From the NCBI GenBank assembly GCA_030295235.1, contig AP026152.1, positions 1 to 64,000 of the forward strand: a stretch of DNA of 64,000 nucleotides, read 5' to 3'. A program made the position numbers and the translations under genes. The stretch comes from Fistulifera solaris (taxonomy: Eukaryota > Bacillariophyta > Bacillariophyceae > Naviculales > Stauroneidaceae). This document shows positions 12,543 to 24,821 of this stretch, piece after piece. The stretch's first letter is position 1. Every line of letters starts with the position of its first letter. A model generated the notes under the pieces. It was not told where the DNA came from, did no database searches, and was given only the letters and a program-made list of their open reading frames with translations.

Positions 12543-13891
12543 CTAGATGCATACTGTGTTGTGCTTATCACCGCTAGTATCACTCGCATAGCCGGTTGGA
12601 TCAACTACCAAAGTGGAAGCGACAATTTGATTTTCCGACATGGTAGCATCAACTACGGCGGCTGCCGTTGCTAAGGCTTCACTGTGTGCATCTTTGGTAG
12701 TGTGGTCACCGTTCGCGAAAGAAATTTCTCTATTGGTGTCCGAAATCAAAACTGTTGTACTTGCATCCGGTGGTGGCAAAGGCATTTTGGCCTTTTGCTC
12801 TGCCTGCGTTGGTTCCAAGAAAATTTCCGGGTGATCTTTGATCTTCCAATCGCCATATTTTACCCAATCAAAGCCACGCTGCTCGGCACGAAAATGCATT
12901 CTCGCATATTTCTCTCTCACTTTTACGTGAATTCCAAGCTCCTTGGCCACAGTCGTCCAGTTGACCTTTTGATTGTGCTCCTTGGCAATGGCATTGTATT
13001 TAGCCCACAGGTTTTTAGAGTGCGTAACGATCTGATCGAGATCGGCTGCTGTAGACACAACTATTGCGGAACGGTTCTTCTTTGCGACTTCTTCGTCGGT
13101 TGCTACTTTCGCAGGTGCAGGAGGTGGTGGTAAGGGCATGACTGCTTTCGCTCCGCGCGTAATTTCTATAGGTACACGATTGGAGCAAACGAGCTCAGCG
13201 GCGCGGCGTAGCGCAGCTTCTTTCTGTTCCGCAGCAAATTTTTCGCGTTGCTGTCGTATTTCAATCTTCTTTCTCCGACGCTCTTCACGGGACGCCTCTC
13301 TCATTGCACGCTCATTCGCCTTTCGCAATGCCATGGCTTCGCGATCTCGTGCTTTCTGCTCCTTCTTTCAATCGACAAACGCTTTTGCTCTTTTAACTTT
13401 GTATCTTGTCGTAAAACTTTCGAATCAGAAGGGAGTGCAGCCACCACAGCCGTCGTATTCGAATCCAAATAAGAAAGACCAGCATTTCCCTCAGCGATGT
13501 TGGCGGCAGCTGCGGCCAAGGCGTGCGGATCAGCCCCTGACAGATCTCCTGAGAATAATGGTAAACTGTCGTCATCAATCGATAAAGCCCGAATGCTGTA
13601 AATCGCACAGAATCGTTCTACTTGTGAAACAATGTAGGCCCGGTCAAACGAATCTTCGATACCAAGAATCTCCCAAAAGTCAAATGGCTGTACAGATCCT
13701 CCGTCCAAGGGATCTTTGATCGTCGGAATTGAGAGCCGACACAAAAGTTGCGATGTTAACATGCCCTTGAGATATGGCTTGAAATCGATGAATTTTGCGT
13801 CCGTCGTCTCTACCAAGATCTCGTTTTCCTCCGCCCATTGTCTACAAAGTAGTCGAAGCCATTCAGATGGTGGTTTGCTGGCTTTGCGCAT
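12543..13891 (-). CDS. Coiled-coil/SANT-like protein, one frame break
   Basis: The N-terminal part (MRKASKPPSEWLRLLCRQWAEE through FDFWEILGIEDSFDRAYIVSQVERF) looks globular and helical. A long basic helix follows (REASREERRRKKIEIRQQ), then proline-rich patches (MPLPPPPAPAK, MPLPPPDAS). Near residues 295-345 the segment with WAKYNAIAKEHNQKVNWTTVAKELG and VREKYARMHFR resembles a Myb/SANT helix-turn-helix with regularly spaced tryptophans. The frame changes near the T3 run 13376-13378 (plus-strand reading). One extra base gives about 449 residues. It converges with the XPG gene (85 bp apart). A chromatin or DNA-binding role is an inference from the SANT-like segment. Confidence 0.68.
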
Positions 13892-15082
13892 CTATTGGTC
13901 GTCGAATGGACGAAATGAAAAGCAAAAGGAAAGAAGAACAAAATTGTGAGTAAAGTTACCGTGTCGCATCCGTTTTCAAACATTAACTACACGGTGCATC
14001 TGAGACACACGAATCGGTGGTCCGTTGGCGAGGTGGAGTTTCCGTTGCAAAATCGACTATGCACTTTTAAAGTACGAAGGAGTCAAAAATGAAGGGATTT
14101 CTACGTTGAGAAGCACACAAAAAGCGACGTCAACTTTCGTCTGGGGAATTTTCATCCGAGCCTTCTCCAGCAAATTTTACTACTGCGTTCTACGTGAAAA
14201 ACACAACGAAAATCGACATGGAATCAAGCAGCGCTCGAATGAAACGATGCTCATGATGGAACTCGGTGGCAAGAGTTCCATCTCCATCGTTGCTGCAATT
14301 TTTTCATTTTCTCGTCGTACCTCAATCTTTTCCTGTTTCGTCGGTTCTACATCCAACAGATCATCGTGTGAGGGTTCCATTTCCTCCATCTCTCTATCAT
14401 CATCCTCCACCGACATGATTGCTGCGTTTTTGTGACAGTGTGAGAAGCGGTCGTTTGCATGTACGCCGTGAATTTCCAGACACGGATCAGCCGGCGACCG
14501 TGACTGAAAATACAGCCCAAATATTTTTCTCACTTGACGCACATTTTTTTATTCTTTCGCTGCAACCTGTTTCTTTGTTTCTTAACTTGTTCATATTTTT
14601 TTACCTATTGCTTTGTTGTGGATGTATGCTAAGTCGCACGTGTACAGCGAAATCACAAATGCTGCACAAAGAGAAAAGAGGAACAAGGCTTCATTTCGTT
14701 GAAGAAATTCACCATCAAGAAAGCTATCTAACTGCTCTTTGATTATTTATTTGGTGGTTGGGTCTGAAGTCTGAAGAGATTAATAATACTTCCAATTTCC
14801 AATTGCTAGCTCTCTAGAGCGAGGAGTCTATCCTATTTTTTCACCGCTAGCTCACCGTTACTACAGTAGTAGTAGCACCAAACCAAGATATTGTCGCACC
14901 AACTTTGAGACTTATTATGTCGTCTACACTTGTTTGTCATAGTGAAAGGTACGCTGGCATTTTCGGTCATCCGCTTCCGATATGAAGAAATGCTCACAAA
15001 AAGAAGCAAGACATTCGATCAAACGAGAGGCAAACCTATTCATTCACCTCATTCGTTTCCATCAGCCTTTATTGAATCCATC
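13892..15082. other. Intergenic region with a possible short minus-strand frame
   Basis: No convincing gene. A minus-strand frame starting at an ATG at 14416 opens with an acidic peptide (MSVEDDDREMEEMEPSHDD) and could be a 5' exon of the SANT-like gene or a small protein. I could not find a splice donor that joins it cleanly. The rest, including the plus-strand frames near 14.4-14.7 kb, is not protein-like. Confidence 0.4.
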
Positions 15083-16116
15083 ATGCGTCTGTTACTCGTG
15101 CTTTCGTGTCTTACCTTCCCAAGGAAAGTCAACACGGAGTTTGTCCCTGACACCGATCCAGTCGAAACGCGCGAGATTTTCGATTTGATTTCCTCCAATA
15201 TTTCGACTGTGAAGGAAACCGACACGGATGCAACCTACTACTATTGCATTTTTCGCTCTCTCTGGACGGCAACGGATCATCCCAATCAACATCCCGACGA
15301 CCAAGATTCACGCCGCCTATGTTGTTCTCGCACACGAAGCAATACGCTCCCTTTGTGCAGAACCGACAAGCGAGCTATGCGGTAGAAAGCTACGCAGAAG
15401 ATGGTATCACCACACTTTATCAGAAAGAAATCAACGAAACAAACGGAATGGTTCGAGATTATGTCGAAGGCGTCGGATTTTACCTCAATCAAAGGCATCT
15501 GGATGCGAATTATATATTCCTGGATCCTATTCGCGTCGATTCAAAGCATACTTACGTCAGTGGGATATCTAGCTTTGATCCAAGTCCCAATTGGTTTACT
15601 GGATTTTACATGATGAATACGTTGGATGTAATAACCGGTAGATATTGGGAGCGATTCATGTTGAAGAGCTATCCATGGGATGCTGGGACCGATGATGGAA
15701 TGACTTACAAGGAGAACCTGCCACGTGATCGTCCGGAAGCAGTTCATCGTATGCACGCTGGAACTGCTCCCAATGGTGTTTTTACGAAACACCACTCGGA
15801 ACACCAAAATGGCACGATTGCGCCCACTGCGGAGTGGGAATGCATTTTACATTCATGTCCTATCGAAGAGTCAAATTGCACGAAGGAAGATTGGCCACCC
15901 AAATACAACTGCGATATTCTAAAGTATCCGAACTGTGATCAGCAATGCGATCCGCGTGTGGAACAACCGTGTGAGCAGTGTATTCCCGAAAGTTTGATGG
16001 ATCCGAAAGATCTCCACTATCCGGATTGCTGTGCCATGGGACGAGAACCCAAAAAGGAAGGTGTACAGAGAGTGCGGCACCTGCATTCGGAAGAGTGTCA
16101 GTTTTGTTCGCTATAA
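15083..16116 (+). CDS. Secreted Spondin_N-domain protein, copy 1, one frame break
   Basis: A signal peptide starts MRLLLVLSCLTF. The following ~180 residues match the Spondin N-terminal domain: YCIFRSLWTATDHP, RFTPPMLFSHTKQYAPF, GISSFDPSPNWFTGFYMMNT and LKSYPWDAGTDDGMTY are hallmark segments (the family has SPDWF and YPWDAGTDDG). A Cys-rich tail follows, with many cysteines between residues 245 and 315. The frame shifts at about 15299-15303, just before RFTPP. One extra base gives about 344 residues and agrees with the inverted paralogue on the minus strand. In animals this domain is found in extracellular-matrix proteins; a secreted or cell-wall role here is an inference. The C-terminal ~20 residues are uncertain, since another frame also stays open and Cys-rich. 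Confidence 0.82.
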
Positions 16117-16370
16117 CCCTTGTTTCCTGGATAATAATATCTCAGTAATCGAAGGATGTCAAGTCGCTTGCTACAATTTTGAAAGTTCTGTGGAATCGAC
16201 TACAAAACGATTTTGCTTGTCGAAGAACAAGCTTTGCTATTTCTCGTATACTTTAGAGCCTTAATTAAATGTTATCAAAAGCAACTTGTTCCTACGAAAA
16301 AGGTCTGAATTACTAAGTAATGTATAAAAATGGCTACTTATTCACTGTCGCTAGTCTTCCTTTCCTGCTC

Positions 16371-17597
16371 TTACAACATCCAGAACGCTATCCACGAAGA
16401 CAGGAACACCCACAATGCAGCATTACCAACTCGTAAAGAAGTCGCATCACTGCGTCTTCCAGCGCAGTCTTTGCCCGTCTTGGGTTCTCGACCGGCGGCA
16501 CAGCAATCGGGATAATACAATATTTCCGGATCCAAAATACTTTCGCGTACACATCGCTCGCACACCTCATCCACTTCGGGATCGCAATAGTTGTCGCATT
16601 CGGGATACAACAAGACATCACAGCCATTCTTTGGAGGCCAGTCTGGTTTGCGGCATCCTGGTTCTTCGGCTGGGCACACGTGCAGGATGCATTCAAACTC
16701 GGCCACCGGAAGCACTTCATCACCCATGGGACTCACGAAAATTTTGTTTTGTGCATTCTCGGGTGTAATGCGGTGCACGGGTTCTGGGAATTCGAGTTCA
16801 TGATCAACATCTTCGTAAATCGTTCCTCCATCGGTACCGGCATCCCAAGGATAGGTTTGCACTTTGAAGTGCGACCAGAATTTTCCCGAATATTCATCTC
16901 GTGTATCCATCATGTAAAATCCCGTAAACCAATCTGGACTGGGATCAAATCCGGCAATGCCCGAGAGATACGGATGATCATCCGTGACAATTATCGGAGG
17001 AAAGTACGCAATATTCAAATCGTAATGCTTTCTATTGAGGTAAAACCCCGTGCTTCTCCGTAATCATGCACCATATCGCCGGCCTGATCTAGTTGTTCTT
17101 GCATCTTCGATGTAAATCCTTCCTGTGAGAGTCAAAGTAGTGACAGAGACGAAAGTTAGGTTAGATTAAGTTAGGGAACAAGGATGAAGCCACCCTTCAA
17201 ACACGCCAAAAGACACTCCCAAACGTCCTTCTCTGCATATCAACTCATTTCAAACAAGACAAACTTACCTCCGCAATGATTTCAATTCCATAATTTGCTT
17301 CCCGATTCTTCAAAAGGGAGTATATTGTTTCGTGTGCGAAAAGAGCACGGGCGTCGAAAAGCGCGCCAATTTGGGAAAATGTTCGGGATGATCTTCGACC
17401 GTCCATTTCGAACGAAAGATACAGTAAAATTGTGTTTCATTACGTTGTCGAACCGCCTCAACCTCACTGTCCATCGCATAATTCAAATCAAAGACTTCAT
17501 TCGAAATAATGAGTTCGTTTTCCATGACAATATCCGCTTGAATAACTGTCGTCGCGAGCAATAATGCGCCGGCTGCTGTGCTGGTCGTCAATCTCAT
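16371..17597 (-). CDS. Secreted Spondin_N-domain protein, copy 2, two frame breaks
   Basis: Paralogue of the upstream gene, arranged tail to tail with it. Exon 1 is 17597-17269 and exon 2 is 17122-16371, with a GT-AG intron of 146 nt. A signal peptide starts MRLTTSTAAGALLLATTV. Spondin signatures are YCIFRSKWTVEDHPEHFP, FSTPVLFSHTKQYTPF, GIAGFDPSPDWFTGFYMMDT and VQTYPWDAGTDGGTIY. The Cys-rich tail matches copy 1 (LYPECDNYCDPEVDEVCERC, YYPDCCAAGREPK). It ends in a hydrophobic segment (ALWVFLSSWIAFWML) that could be a GPI-attachment signal or a membrane anchor. Frame breaks occur at the A4 run 17312-17315 and at 17042-17049; one base added at each restores alignment to copy 1. Predicted length is about 360 residues. 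Confidence 0.82.
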
Positions 17598-18266
17598 GGC
17601 TCAAGTTGAAGAAGAGATAGAGTTATCAATAGTTATGAATGGAAATGAACAAGAAGGGAAACGCCTCGGCAAGGTTGATGAAACGTTCATGAGCAAGAAG
17701 AAAAGTGCAGTTTGTATTTACAACGGGAAGCATGCGGTCTTTGGGCCTGTTCCGCTTACATTTTGGATTATAGTTCGTTCAAGGGTCATGGTCATTACCA
17801 GGTATCATCCTGCATGCTTCAAGGTTGATAAGCCAAAAAAAGAACTTCCAGCATTTCCGTTCGATCAAAATGAAAAAATGTTGATCTTTATAGTTTAAAG
17901 TGTAGTCAGAGTTTTCCACGACTGCAATTCAGTCATGAATCAATATTCTTTCGAGCGACAAGGCTGCCTACAGGCCATCTTTCGCCGTATTCTTGAATTC
18001 CACTTGTCATTCTTGCAATGAAACAGTTTATAGCAGCATATACATTACACGGCTTGTTGTTTTTTCAGGTCGAAACGCCGGTGAAACGTTATTCGTTGAG
18101 CGACAATGCTGTATTTTCTTGAGATCTTGTTGTTGATGTTGCGATGAAATAGTCGTTAGTATCAATTACATCACGGGTAATCATGTTTTAAGTGAAACAG
18201 TAGACGCCGAAGGCGGCTAGCAAAGGTTTTGTAAACTGGGCGGAGTTGTTGATTTATAAACAAATA
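17598..18266. other. Intergenic region with one copy of the dispersed hairpin repeat
   Basis: A near-perfect hairpin (CACGACTG/CAGTCATG arms) lies at 17917-17937. Its flanks (CTTTCGAGCGACAAGGC on one side, TTTAAAGTGTAGTC on the other) are the reverse complement of the copy at about 37590-37680. No coding frame is convincing. Confidence 0.6.
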
Positions 18267-19138
18267 CATTGGGCCATAGTAGAAATACAGAAAGATAAAA
18301 CACTCTTAGACATGAATGCTGTTCATCCTGAATAGCATTCTGCTAGCAAGAACATCATAAGCTTATCATTTCACGTCATCTTCTTGTTAGTTTTAGCCCG
18401 GAAAGCACCATCGACTCTCATGGGCTTCGTCCGAAAAATCATTGAGCGTGACTGCATTCCAGTCACGGTGTCTGTAAACCAACACATTGGGCCATAGTAG
18501 AAACACAGAAAGATAAAACACTCTTAGACATGAATGCTGTTCATCCTGAATAGCATTCTGCTAGCAAGAACCTCATAAGCTTGTCCTTTCGCGTCACTTT
18601 CTTGTTAGTTTTAGCCCGGAAAGCACCATCGACTCTCAAGGGCTTCGTCCGATATATCATTGAGCGTGACTGCATTCCAGTCACGGTGTCCGTAAACCAA
18701 CACATTGGGCCATAGTAGAAACACAGATAGATAAAACACTCTTAGACATGAATGCTGTTCATCCTGAATAGCATTCTGCTAGCAAGAACGTCATAAGCTT
18801 ATCCTTTCGCGTCATCTTCTTATTAGTTTTAGCGCAGAAAGCACCATCAACTCTCATAATTTACGTCCGAAAAATCATCAAACGTGACTGCAATCCAGTC
18901 ATGGTTTCTGTAACCCAACACACTGGGTCATAGTAAAAATGCGAAAAGAAGAACACGCACAGACAAGAATGCTGTTCGTCCCGAATAGCATTCTGCTAGC
19001 AAGAACATCATACCAGTAAGCTTATCATTATTTCGCGTCGATTTTTTATTAGTTTTAGCTTTGAAAGCACCATCAACTCTCAAGGGCTTCGTCCGAAAAA
19101 TCATTGAGCGTGAATGCATTCCAGTCATGGTTTCTGCA
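18267..19138. repeat. Tandem repeat, four units of 218 bp
   Basis: Units begin at 18267, 18485, 18703 and 18921, exactly 218 bp apart, each opening with CATTGGGCCATAGTAGAA or a variant. Every unit carries two small hairpins: GAATGCT...AGCATTC, and the CGTGACTG CATTC CAGTCACG hairpin (18447-18467, 18665-18685, 18883-18903, 19109-19129). Divergence grows toward the fourth unit. Confidence 0.95.
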
Positions 19139-19436
19139 ACCTCCACTCGAGAACAAGCTTGATCCGACCGGTACGGCGAATCAGCGTAGGGCAAAGGACC
19201 CGGATAAGTGAGACTCCCAGTCGTACTCGTACAGTCAAGATGATACTGTTCCTCGTCGCAAAAAACGATTGGACTTGAAGCTTGAAGCGAAAGAAAAGCG
19301 CAAACGCCGACGATCGCGTTGATCCGCTCTTGTTGCAAAGCTTCTTTGAGATTCGTTTATCATTGTTTACGCTCATTTCACCATTTTTTGTCTCCAAGTT
19401 ACATTATTACACAGTCTACATAGGTCAAAGAAGAGA

Positions 19437-21436
19437 ATGAAAGGCTTACAAATCACAAAACGATTGTCGTATGAGCCCATTTTGGACGAAAATGATCAAA
19501 GGCGACATTTCTTTCAGCAATGCTTCGCTTTCGTCACAATTGTTCTTCTGGTGATGATTGGTTTCTTCGTATCGCATCCTTCATTACTGAATGTACGAAA
19601 TACAACTCATGCTGCTTCTACGAATGATACATCCAGTCATCATGAAGTTATGCCGACGTTACTGCGATTGATGGATCCGGAAACAAAGACACCGCTTTAT
19701 GCTCTCGACAATCCAACGTATGAACAATTCAAATCCTTTCAATTGCTTTCTGTCGCGTACAACGACTTTGATGAACGAAATGAAAACGATCGGACGATTT
19801 TGCAAGTCACACCTGCTCGGATTGCGCCTGGCGAATCGATCACTTTAACTTGGGATTCTTCGAAAGTGCTTGCCGATGATTGGCTCGTGTTGCAATGCAC
19901 TTCACATCAACAGCAAGAAATACATGAGCATCACCATTCCTTCTCGAAAGACGACAATTATGTGCAAATTCTCGAAGTGGCGACCATGGATCAAGTTTTA
20001 GCAACGGCGCAAAGTCCTTCGTCTTGGACGATACCCTCATTTCCAGTTTCACGCTTTGACTCGTGTCAGTTCATACTTTACCGCCTAGTTCATGAGCATC
20101 ATTCTACATCCTCAACGACTTTACAGCCTCATGGTATGGCTACATTCTTTTACACGCTTCGCAACGACCCACCGCTATACATTGGGCCATGACGAATCGC
20201 ACGGATGCGTGGATCGTTCATTTTGTCACCGGTGTCAGCGGAACACCCGTATTGCAATACAATGGCAATCAAAAAGTCACCGGTACAAGTACAACGTATA
20301 CGGCAGCCGATTTGTGTTCCGAACCGGCGAATCAAACGGAACCAGGGAAATTTCAGTCACCGGGTATATTGCATCAAATCTATGTCGAGCATTTGATTCC
20401 GGGCACGACCATGCAGTATCAAGTCGGTGTCACCACGGGGCAAGGCATCGAGTGGAGCTCGACTTTTACGTGGACCGTTCCGGACTTTGCGCAGTCCAAC
20501 TATACATATTTGGTATTTGGAGACCAAGGAGCGGCGACCCCGGGAAGTGAGTGGACTGCCGCGGCCATTACGCGAGAAGTGACGCAACCGCACGTCATGG
20601 CGGTGCATCACGTCGGAGATTTATCGTACGCCAATGGTGCAGCGCATTTGTGGGATGCCTGGTTTGACATGATTCAACCCTATACGACTCAAGTCCCTTT
20701 GATGATTGCCGTGGGCAACCATGAATACGATTACTGGACTTCTCGTGTACCTGGCTTGGATCCCAGCGGCGCCGTGTCGGGATACCATCCGACGTGGGGA
20801 ACGATGGAGAATGACAGTGGTGGTGAATGCGGGGTTCCTACCGCGAAACACTTTACCATGCCTGTTATGCACAATCACTCGAATGGTGTATTTTGGTACG
20901 CGTTTGATATGGGGATCGTTCATACAATCGTGCTATCGAGCGAACACGATTTGCGTCCAGGATCGCCTCAGTATGAGTTTTTGATGCACGCCTTGTCAAC
21001 CGTGGACCGAACGGAGCATCCATGGCTGATTATTGAGATACATAGACCCTTGTATCATGCGGAAGCGAAGTGGGACCAGAATGCCGTCGGAGTAGCCTTG
21101 CGATTTGAAGTCGAAGATTTGTTTTACGACTACCGTGTAGATGTGGTGTTGAGTGGACATTACCATTCCTATTTCCGCACTTGTGACGGATTGTATGCGA
21201 GTCGATGCGGGCACGACGGCGCGCCCATGCACATTACCATCGGCTCTAGTGGTGCCAAACTCGATACGGTCGACTTGTACGATGCACCTTGGACCGCAAC
21301 GTATTTGAAAAGCGTCTTTGGCTATGGGAGAATGACAGTAGCGAATGCAAGTGCTTTGTATTTTGAATATGTGCAAACGGTGAACGAAACGTATACGCAT
21401 GTTCTTGATGATGTCTGGATTGTTCGCGATCGGTAG
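19437..21436 (+). CDS. Type II membrane purple acid phosphatase, one frame break
   Basis: A metallophosphoesterase that hydrolyses phosphomonoesters at acid pH. The N-terminus is cytosolic for about 28 residues, then a single membrane span (CFAFVTIVLLVMIGFFV) puts the rest in the lumen or outside. A fibronectin-like N-domain precedes the catalytic domain. All five PAP metal-ligand blocks are present: VFGDQG, VGDLSY, VGNHEYDY, IIEIHRPLYH and SGHYHSYFR. Many N-glycosylation sequons are seen. The frame shifts at GGG 20184-20186 between DPPLYIG and AMTNRTDAW. One extra G gives about 666 residues. In algae such enzymes often scavenge organic phosphate; surface location is inferred from the anchor. 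Confidence 0.93.
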
Positions 21437-21717
21437 CATTGCAGTGGACGAGCGCGCAGTTATACTAAAAGCAGTCTGTAATGTGCTTTTCGTTCATGCA
21501 GACTCGAAACACAATTACAGCAGAATGCTTTGCGATCGCGTTTCTCGAGTTCTTTTACTGAAACACTTCCTCGTGGTATTTTTAGTCAATATTGACCGCT
21601 CAGCGTCAAGATTAAAGTCTAAGAGCAAAGTGTAAATGATATAAGTTCAGGAGTTCACTTTCTTTGATATTGCGGCTACTTATTAATGCTTTATCTCTTT
21701 AAAAAGTTGTTATTTGC

Positions 21718-24700
21718 TTATCCGCTGTTGCGCATTCCCTGTGCGATGCCGTTAATACTTAGGATCAAGGCGTCTTTCAAGATTTCCTTCTCTTCCTCTT
21801 CTTCCGATGATAGAGTCTCTTTCTTTCCAGGCTTCGGAATCGTTTCAATAGCTCTGCTTGTAAAACGTTGATCGGATCCACGTAAGGGTGTCGAATGGTA
21901 CTACTCGCTCGCATGAGTTCCGAATGTGCACCGCCATAATCCTTCGATTCGGTGACGGCCAAAACCGCTTGACGTGTTTCTACCAGCTTGGCTTTGACTT
22001 CTTCTCCCAACTTGTCGAGACCATTCTTCTTCTCTACTAATTGTTCATCGTAGTTTCGACTGATACTGAAATCAGTCTTACTCAAAATCATGGCAATCAA
22101 ATCAATCGTTTCGCGGAACCACGGCCACTCCTTGTACATTTCTCGCATAGTTTCCAACTCTTCTTTGTTTTCGGCTTTTAGTCCGGCACCTACACCCAAC
22201 CACGCCGACAATAGCGTGCGTGTTTGCGTCCAAGCGAATGTCCAAGGGATTGCACGCAGACTTTCAATGCCTCCTTTGGGATTTCGCTTGGCAGGACGAC
22301 TTCCGATGTTCAAACTGCCCAACTCAAGCTCTGGCGTGGCTTGGCGAAAGTATGGTACAAAACGCGGTTCGTTTCGAACTAGGTGACGGTAATCCTCGCA
22401 GGACTTGTCACTAACCTTTTGCATCTGAGCAAGCCACTTGGCACTGGGAATAACGTGTTCCTCGAACGCTTCTCGGCAAACAGCTGCCGTGTAAATGTCC
22501 AACGTACGCTCGGCGATCCACACAGTTCCGAAGTTCTGCATGATCATTTCACCTTGTTCGGTAACTCGGAAGCGGCCTTTGATAGTATCGGGAGGATGGG
22601 ATAGAATGGCCCGGTAAACACTCGGATTGCCACCACGTCCAACCGTTCCACCTTTGCCGTGGAAGAAAGTCAAATCAATCTTGTGTTTTTCGGCAACTTT
22701 AGCCATGGCAACCTGTGAGTTATACAAAACAAGACTAGCCGCCAGACGCCCCGCGTCCTTCGCGCTGTCACTGTACCCCACCATGACTTCTTGTTGGTTT
22801 TGAATCTCACCGCGATAAATACCGATGCTGAAAAGAGTTTGGAGAACAGAAGGCGATCGAAGCAAATCATCCAAAGTCTCGAAGAGAGGTACAACTCGCA
22901 TGAAATTACCGTTGCGAGATGTCATGCCGTAGTTCTTCTGAAGCAACATGACAGCCAAAACATCGGAGGCTGTCTGTGCTTGACTAATGACATAAGCACC
23001 CATCGAAGACGGATGCAGCTTGCTGATAGTCTCGAACGTTCGGAGTGTCGTGACAGCTGAAGCATCAAATCCTAGTTTATTCAAGTCGCGAAGAGGATAC
23101 AGGGGTCGTTTGTTGGCCAGTTCGCTTTGCAACCAAGTTAAACGGGCCGACTCGTCCCATTCTTTGTAACTTCCAATTCCTAGCCATCGTGTAATTGCAT
23201 CCAAGGCTTCCGTGTGTTTTGTGGATTCCTCGCGAATATCCAGAGGCAAAAGACTGAGACCGAAAACACGTAAGCGGCGCATAACATCCAACAAATGGCC
23301 ATCAGCTACCAAGCCAAAACCCGTTTCTACCAAACTCTCATGCATGATTTTCAGTGGTTCCATAATATCGTCTAGGTCAACAATCGGTTCCACCTTTTCC
23401 CAACCAGGAACAAGTTGAATTTCAGCTAGCGGAATCTGATATCCCGTACTAAGCGCCGCCAGCTGCTGTTCATATTCACGAGCTGTTCGACTTAAACGCT
23501 GAATCAAATGTCCAATCACACGGCGGTATTTCTCCCGTTCGTGATGCGATTCCTTAATGGTAGCCGCGTACTCCAACAACCGATCGGAAAAGCGATAGCT
23601 GATGCCCAACTCCCCCAACAAAACATAGAAATCTTGCAACAACAAGCGGGCGGCACGAAGACGTTGTTGTAGAACAACTTCGAGGGTCACATCCGGAGTA
23701 ACATTCGGGTTGCCTGCATATTGAGTGTGGATGGGGTTAAGGATAAGTCACTCGAGCAGCTGTAGATGTTGTTTCTCCATGATATATCTTACGTACCATC
23801 GCGATCACCACCAATCCAAGACGAGAACTTAATAGGAACGGTATCCACAGGAAGACGAACACCGAGGGTAAGCTGACATTGCTGATCGAGTTTGCGTAAA
23901 TACGCCGGAACCGCTTCCCACAGTGTATTCTCCACAACAGCATTGCCACCCGCTGCCTCTTCCTGAGGCGTCGGCTTCAAACGACGGATTTCGTCGGCTC
24001 CCCAAATGCTACTAATGATGCGTTTGAGATCCGTTTGTGTCTGATACGCATCAAATTTGTTCTGTTCCATGACGGCCTTGTCGTATTGCATCAAGCAATC
24101 ACTGACTTTACGGTATTTGCGGAGCAAACTCTTTCTCTGGACTGCAAGGAGAAAAACTGTTAGAATATTTTTCACGCAACGAAGCGACAACTCGTCAATT
24201 GAGTCAATACATTCCTTGGGTCGGATGGGCCGTAATGACGATTTCTACCTTCTGTTTCGCGAGCTGTTGAATAATCTCCTTGGGCGAAATGCCTTTCTTC
24301 AAAAGGCGCTCCATCGTGAGTCGCATCGAGTCGTCACTGAGCGGCAAAGGACCCGCTGTCACGTTCCCTGCGGCCGAATCATGCTGCCGCGTCATGCGAT
24401 TGCGATGATGCACTTCGGCCGAATTGACCAGATTCAACATGATACTAAAGGTGCGCATGACTCCGAGAGCCTCACGTGCTGAGAGTTGTTGCGCCTTCTG
24501 GATCATTTTCGGGAGCGCTTCTGTGTCTCCACTCGCACGATCTAAACCAAGTTGACGGAAGGATTGATAAAGATCATGAATAGAGGCGTCTTCTTCTTGA
24601 ACAATTTCTCCCAGAATATTGGATAGCTTGTCAAGATCTTGCAGAAGGGGAGCATCACGGACTTTGTTCAAACTTCCTTGCATCGACAACGGTTCACCGA

Positions 24701-24821
24701 CGTGCGCAGTATCACCGATACTCTCTACCGGCTTGACGGGCATGGTTGCACCGCCGATAACCGACGAGAAAGCGGCAGCTTGTACAGGTGCCGATAGGCA
24801 GAATAGGCTGATAATTCTCAT
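21718..24821 (-). CDS. PPC: Phosphoenolpyruvate carboxylase, three exons, one frame break
   Basis: Carboxylates phosphoenolpyruvate with bicarbonate to oxaloacetate. Exons are 24821-24215, 24141-23797 and 23713-21718. Signatures are VITAHPTQ/VQRKSLLRKYR across intron 1, SSWIGGDRDG/NPNVT across intron 2, VMVGYSDSAKDAGRLAAS, FFHGKGGTVGRGGNPSVY, FRVTEQGEMI and the canonical C-terminus GIAQGMRNSG. The C-terminal frame breaks at GG 21836-21837; one added base restores the family ending and gives about 982 residues. The N-terminus (MRIISLFCLSAPVQAAAFSS) is a signal-peptide-like leader with an AAAF motif, suggesting plastid or secretory-route targeting. Intron 1 has a GA rather than GT donor (CAAG/GAATGT). 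It is divergently transcribed from the gene at 25440. Confidence 0.96.

Noticed and set aside
18928-19338. Possible small secreted protein on the minus strand (INAIVGVCAFLSLQASS...)
   Set aside because: The frame begins at a TTG, has no ATG before the hydrophobic part, and runs into the 218-bp repeat, so coding is not supported.
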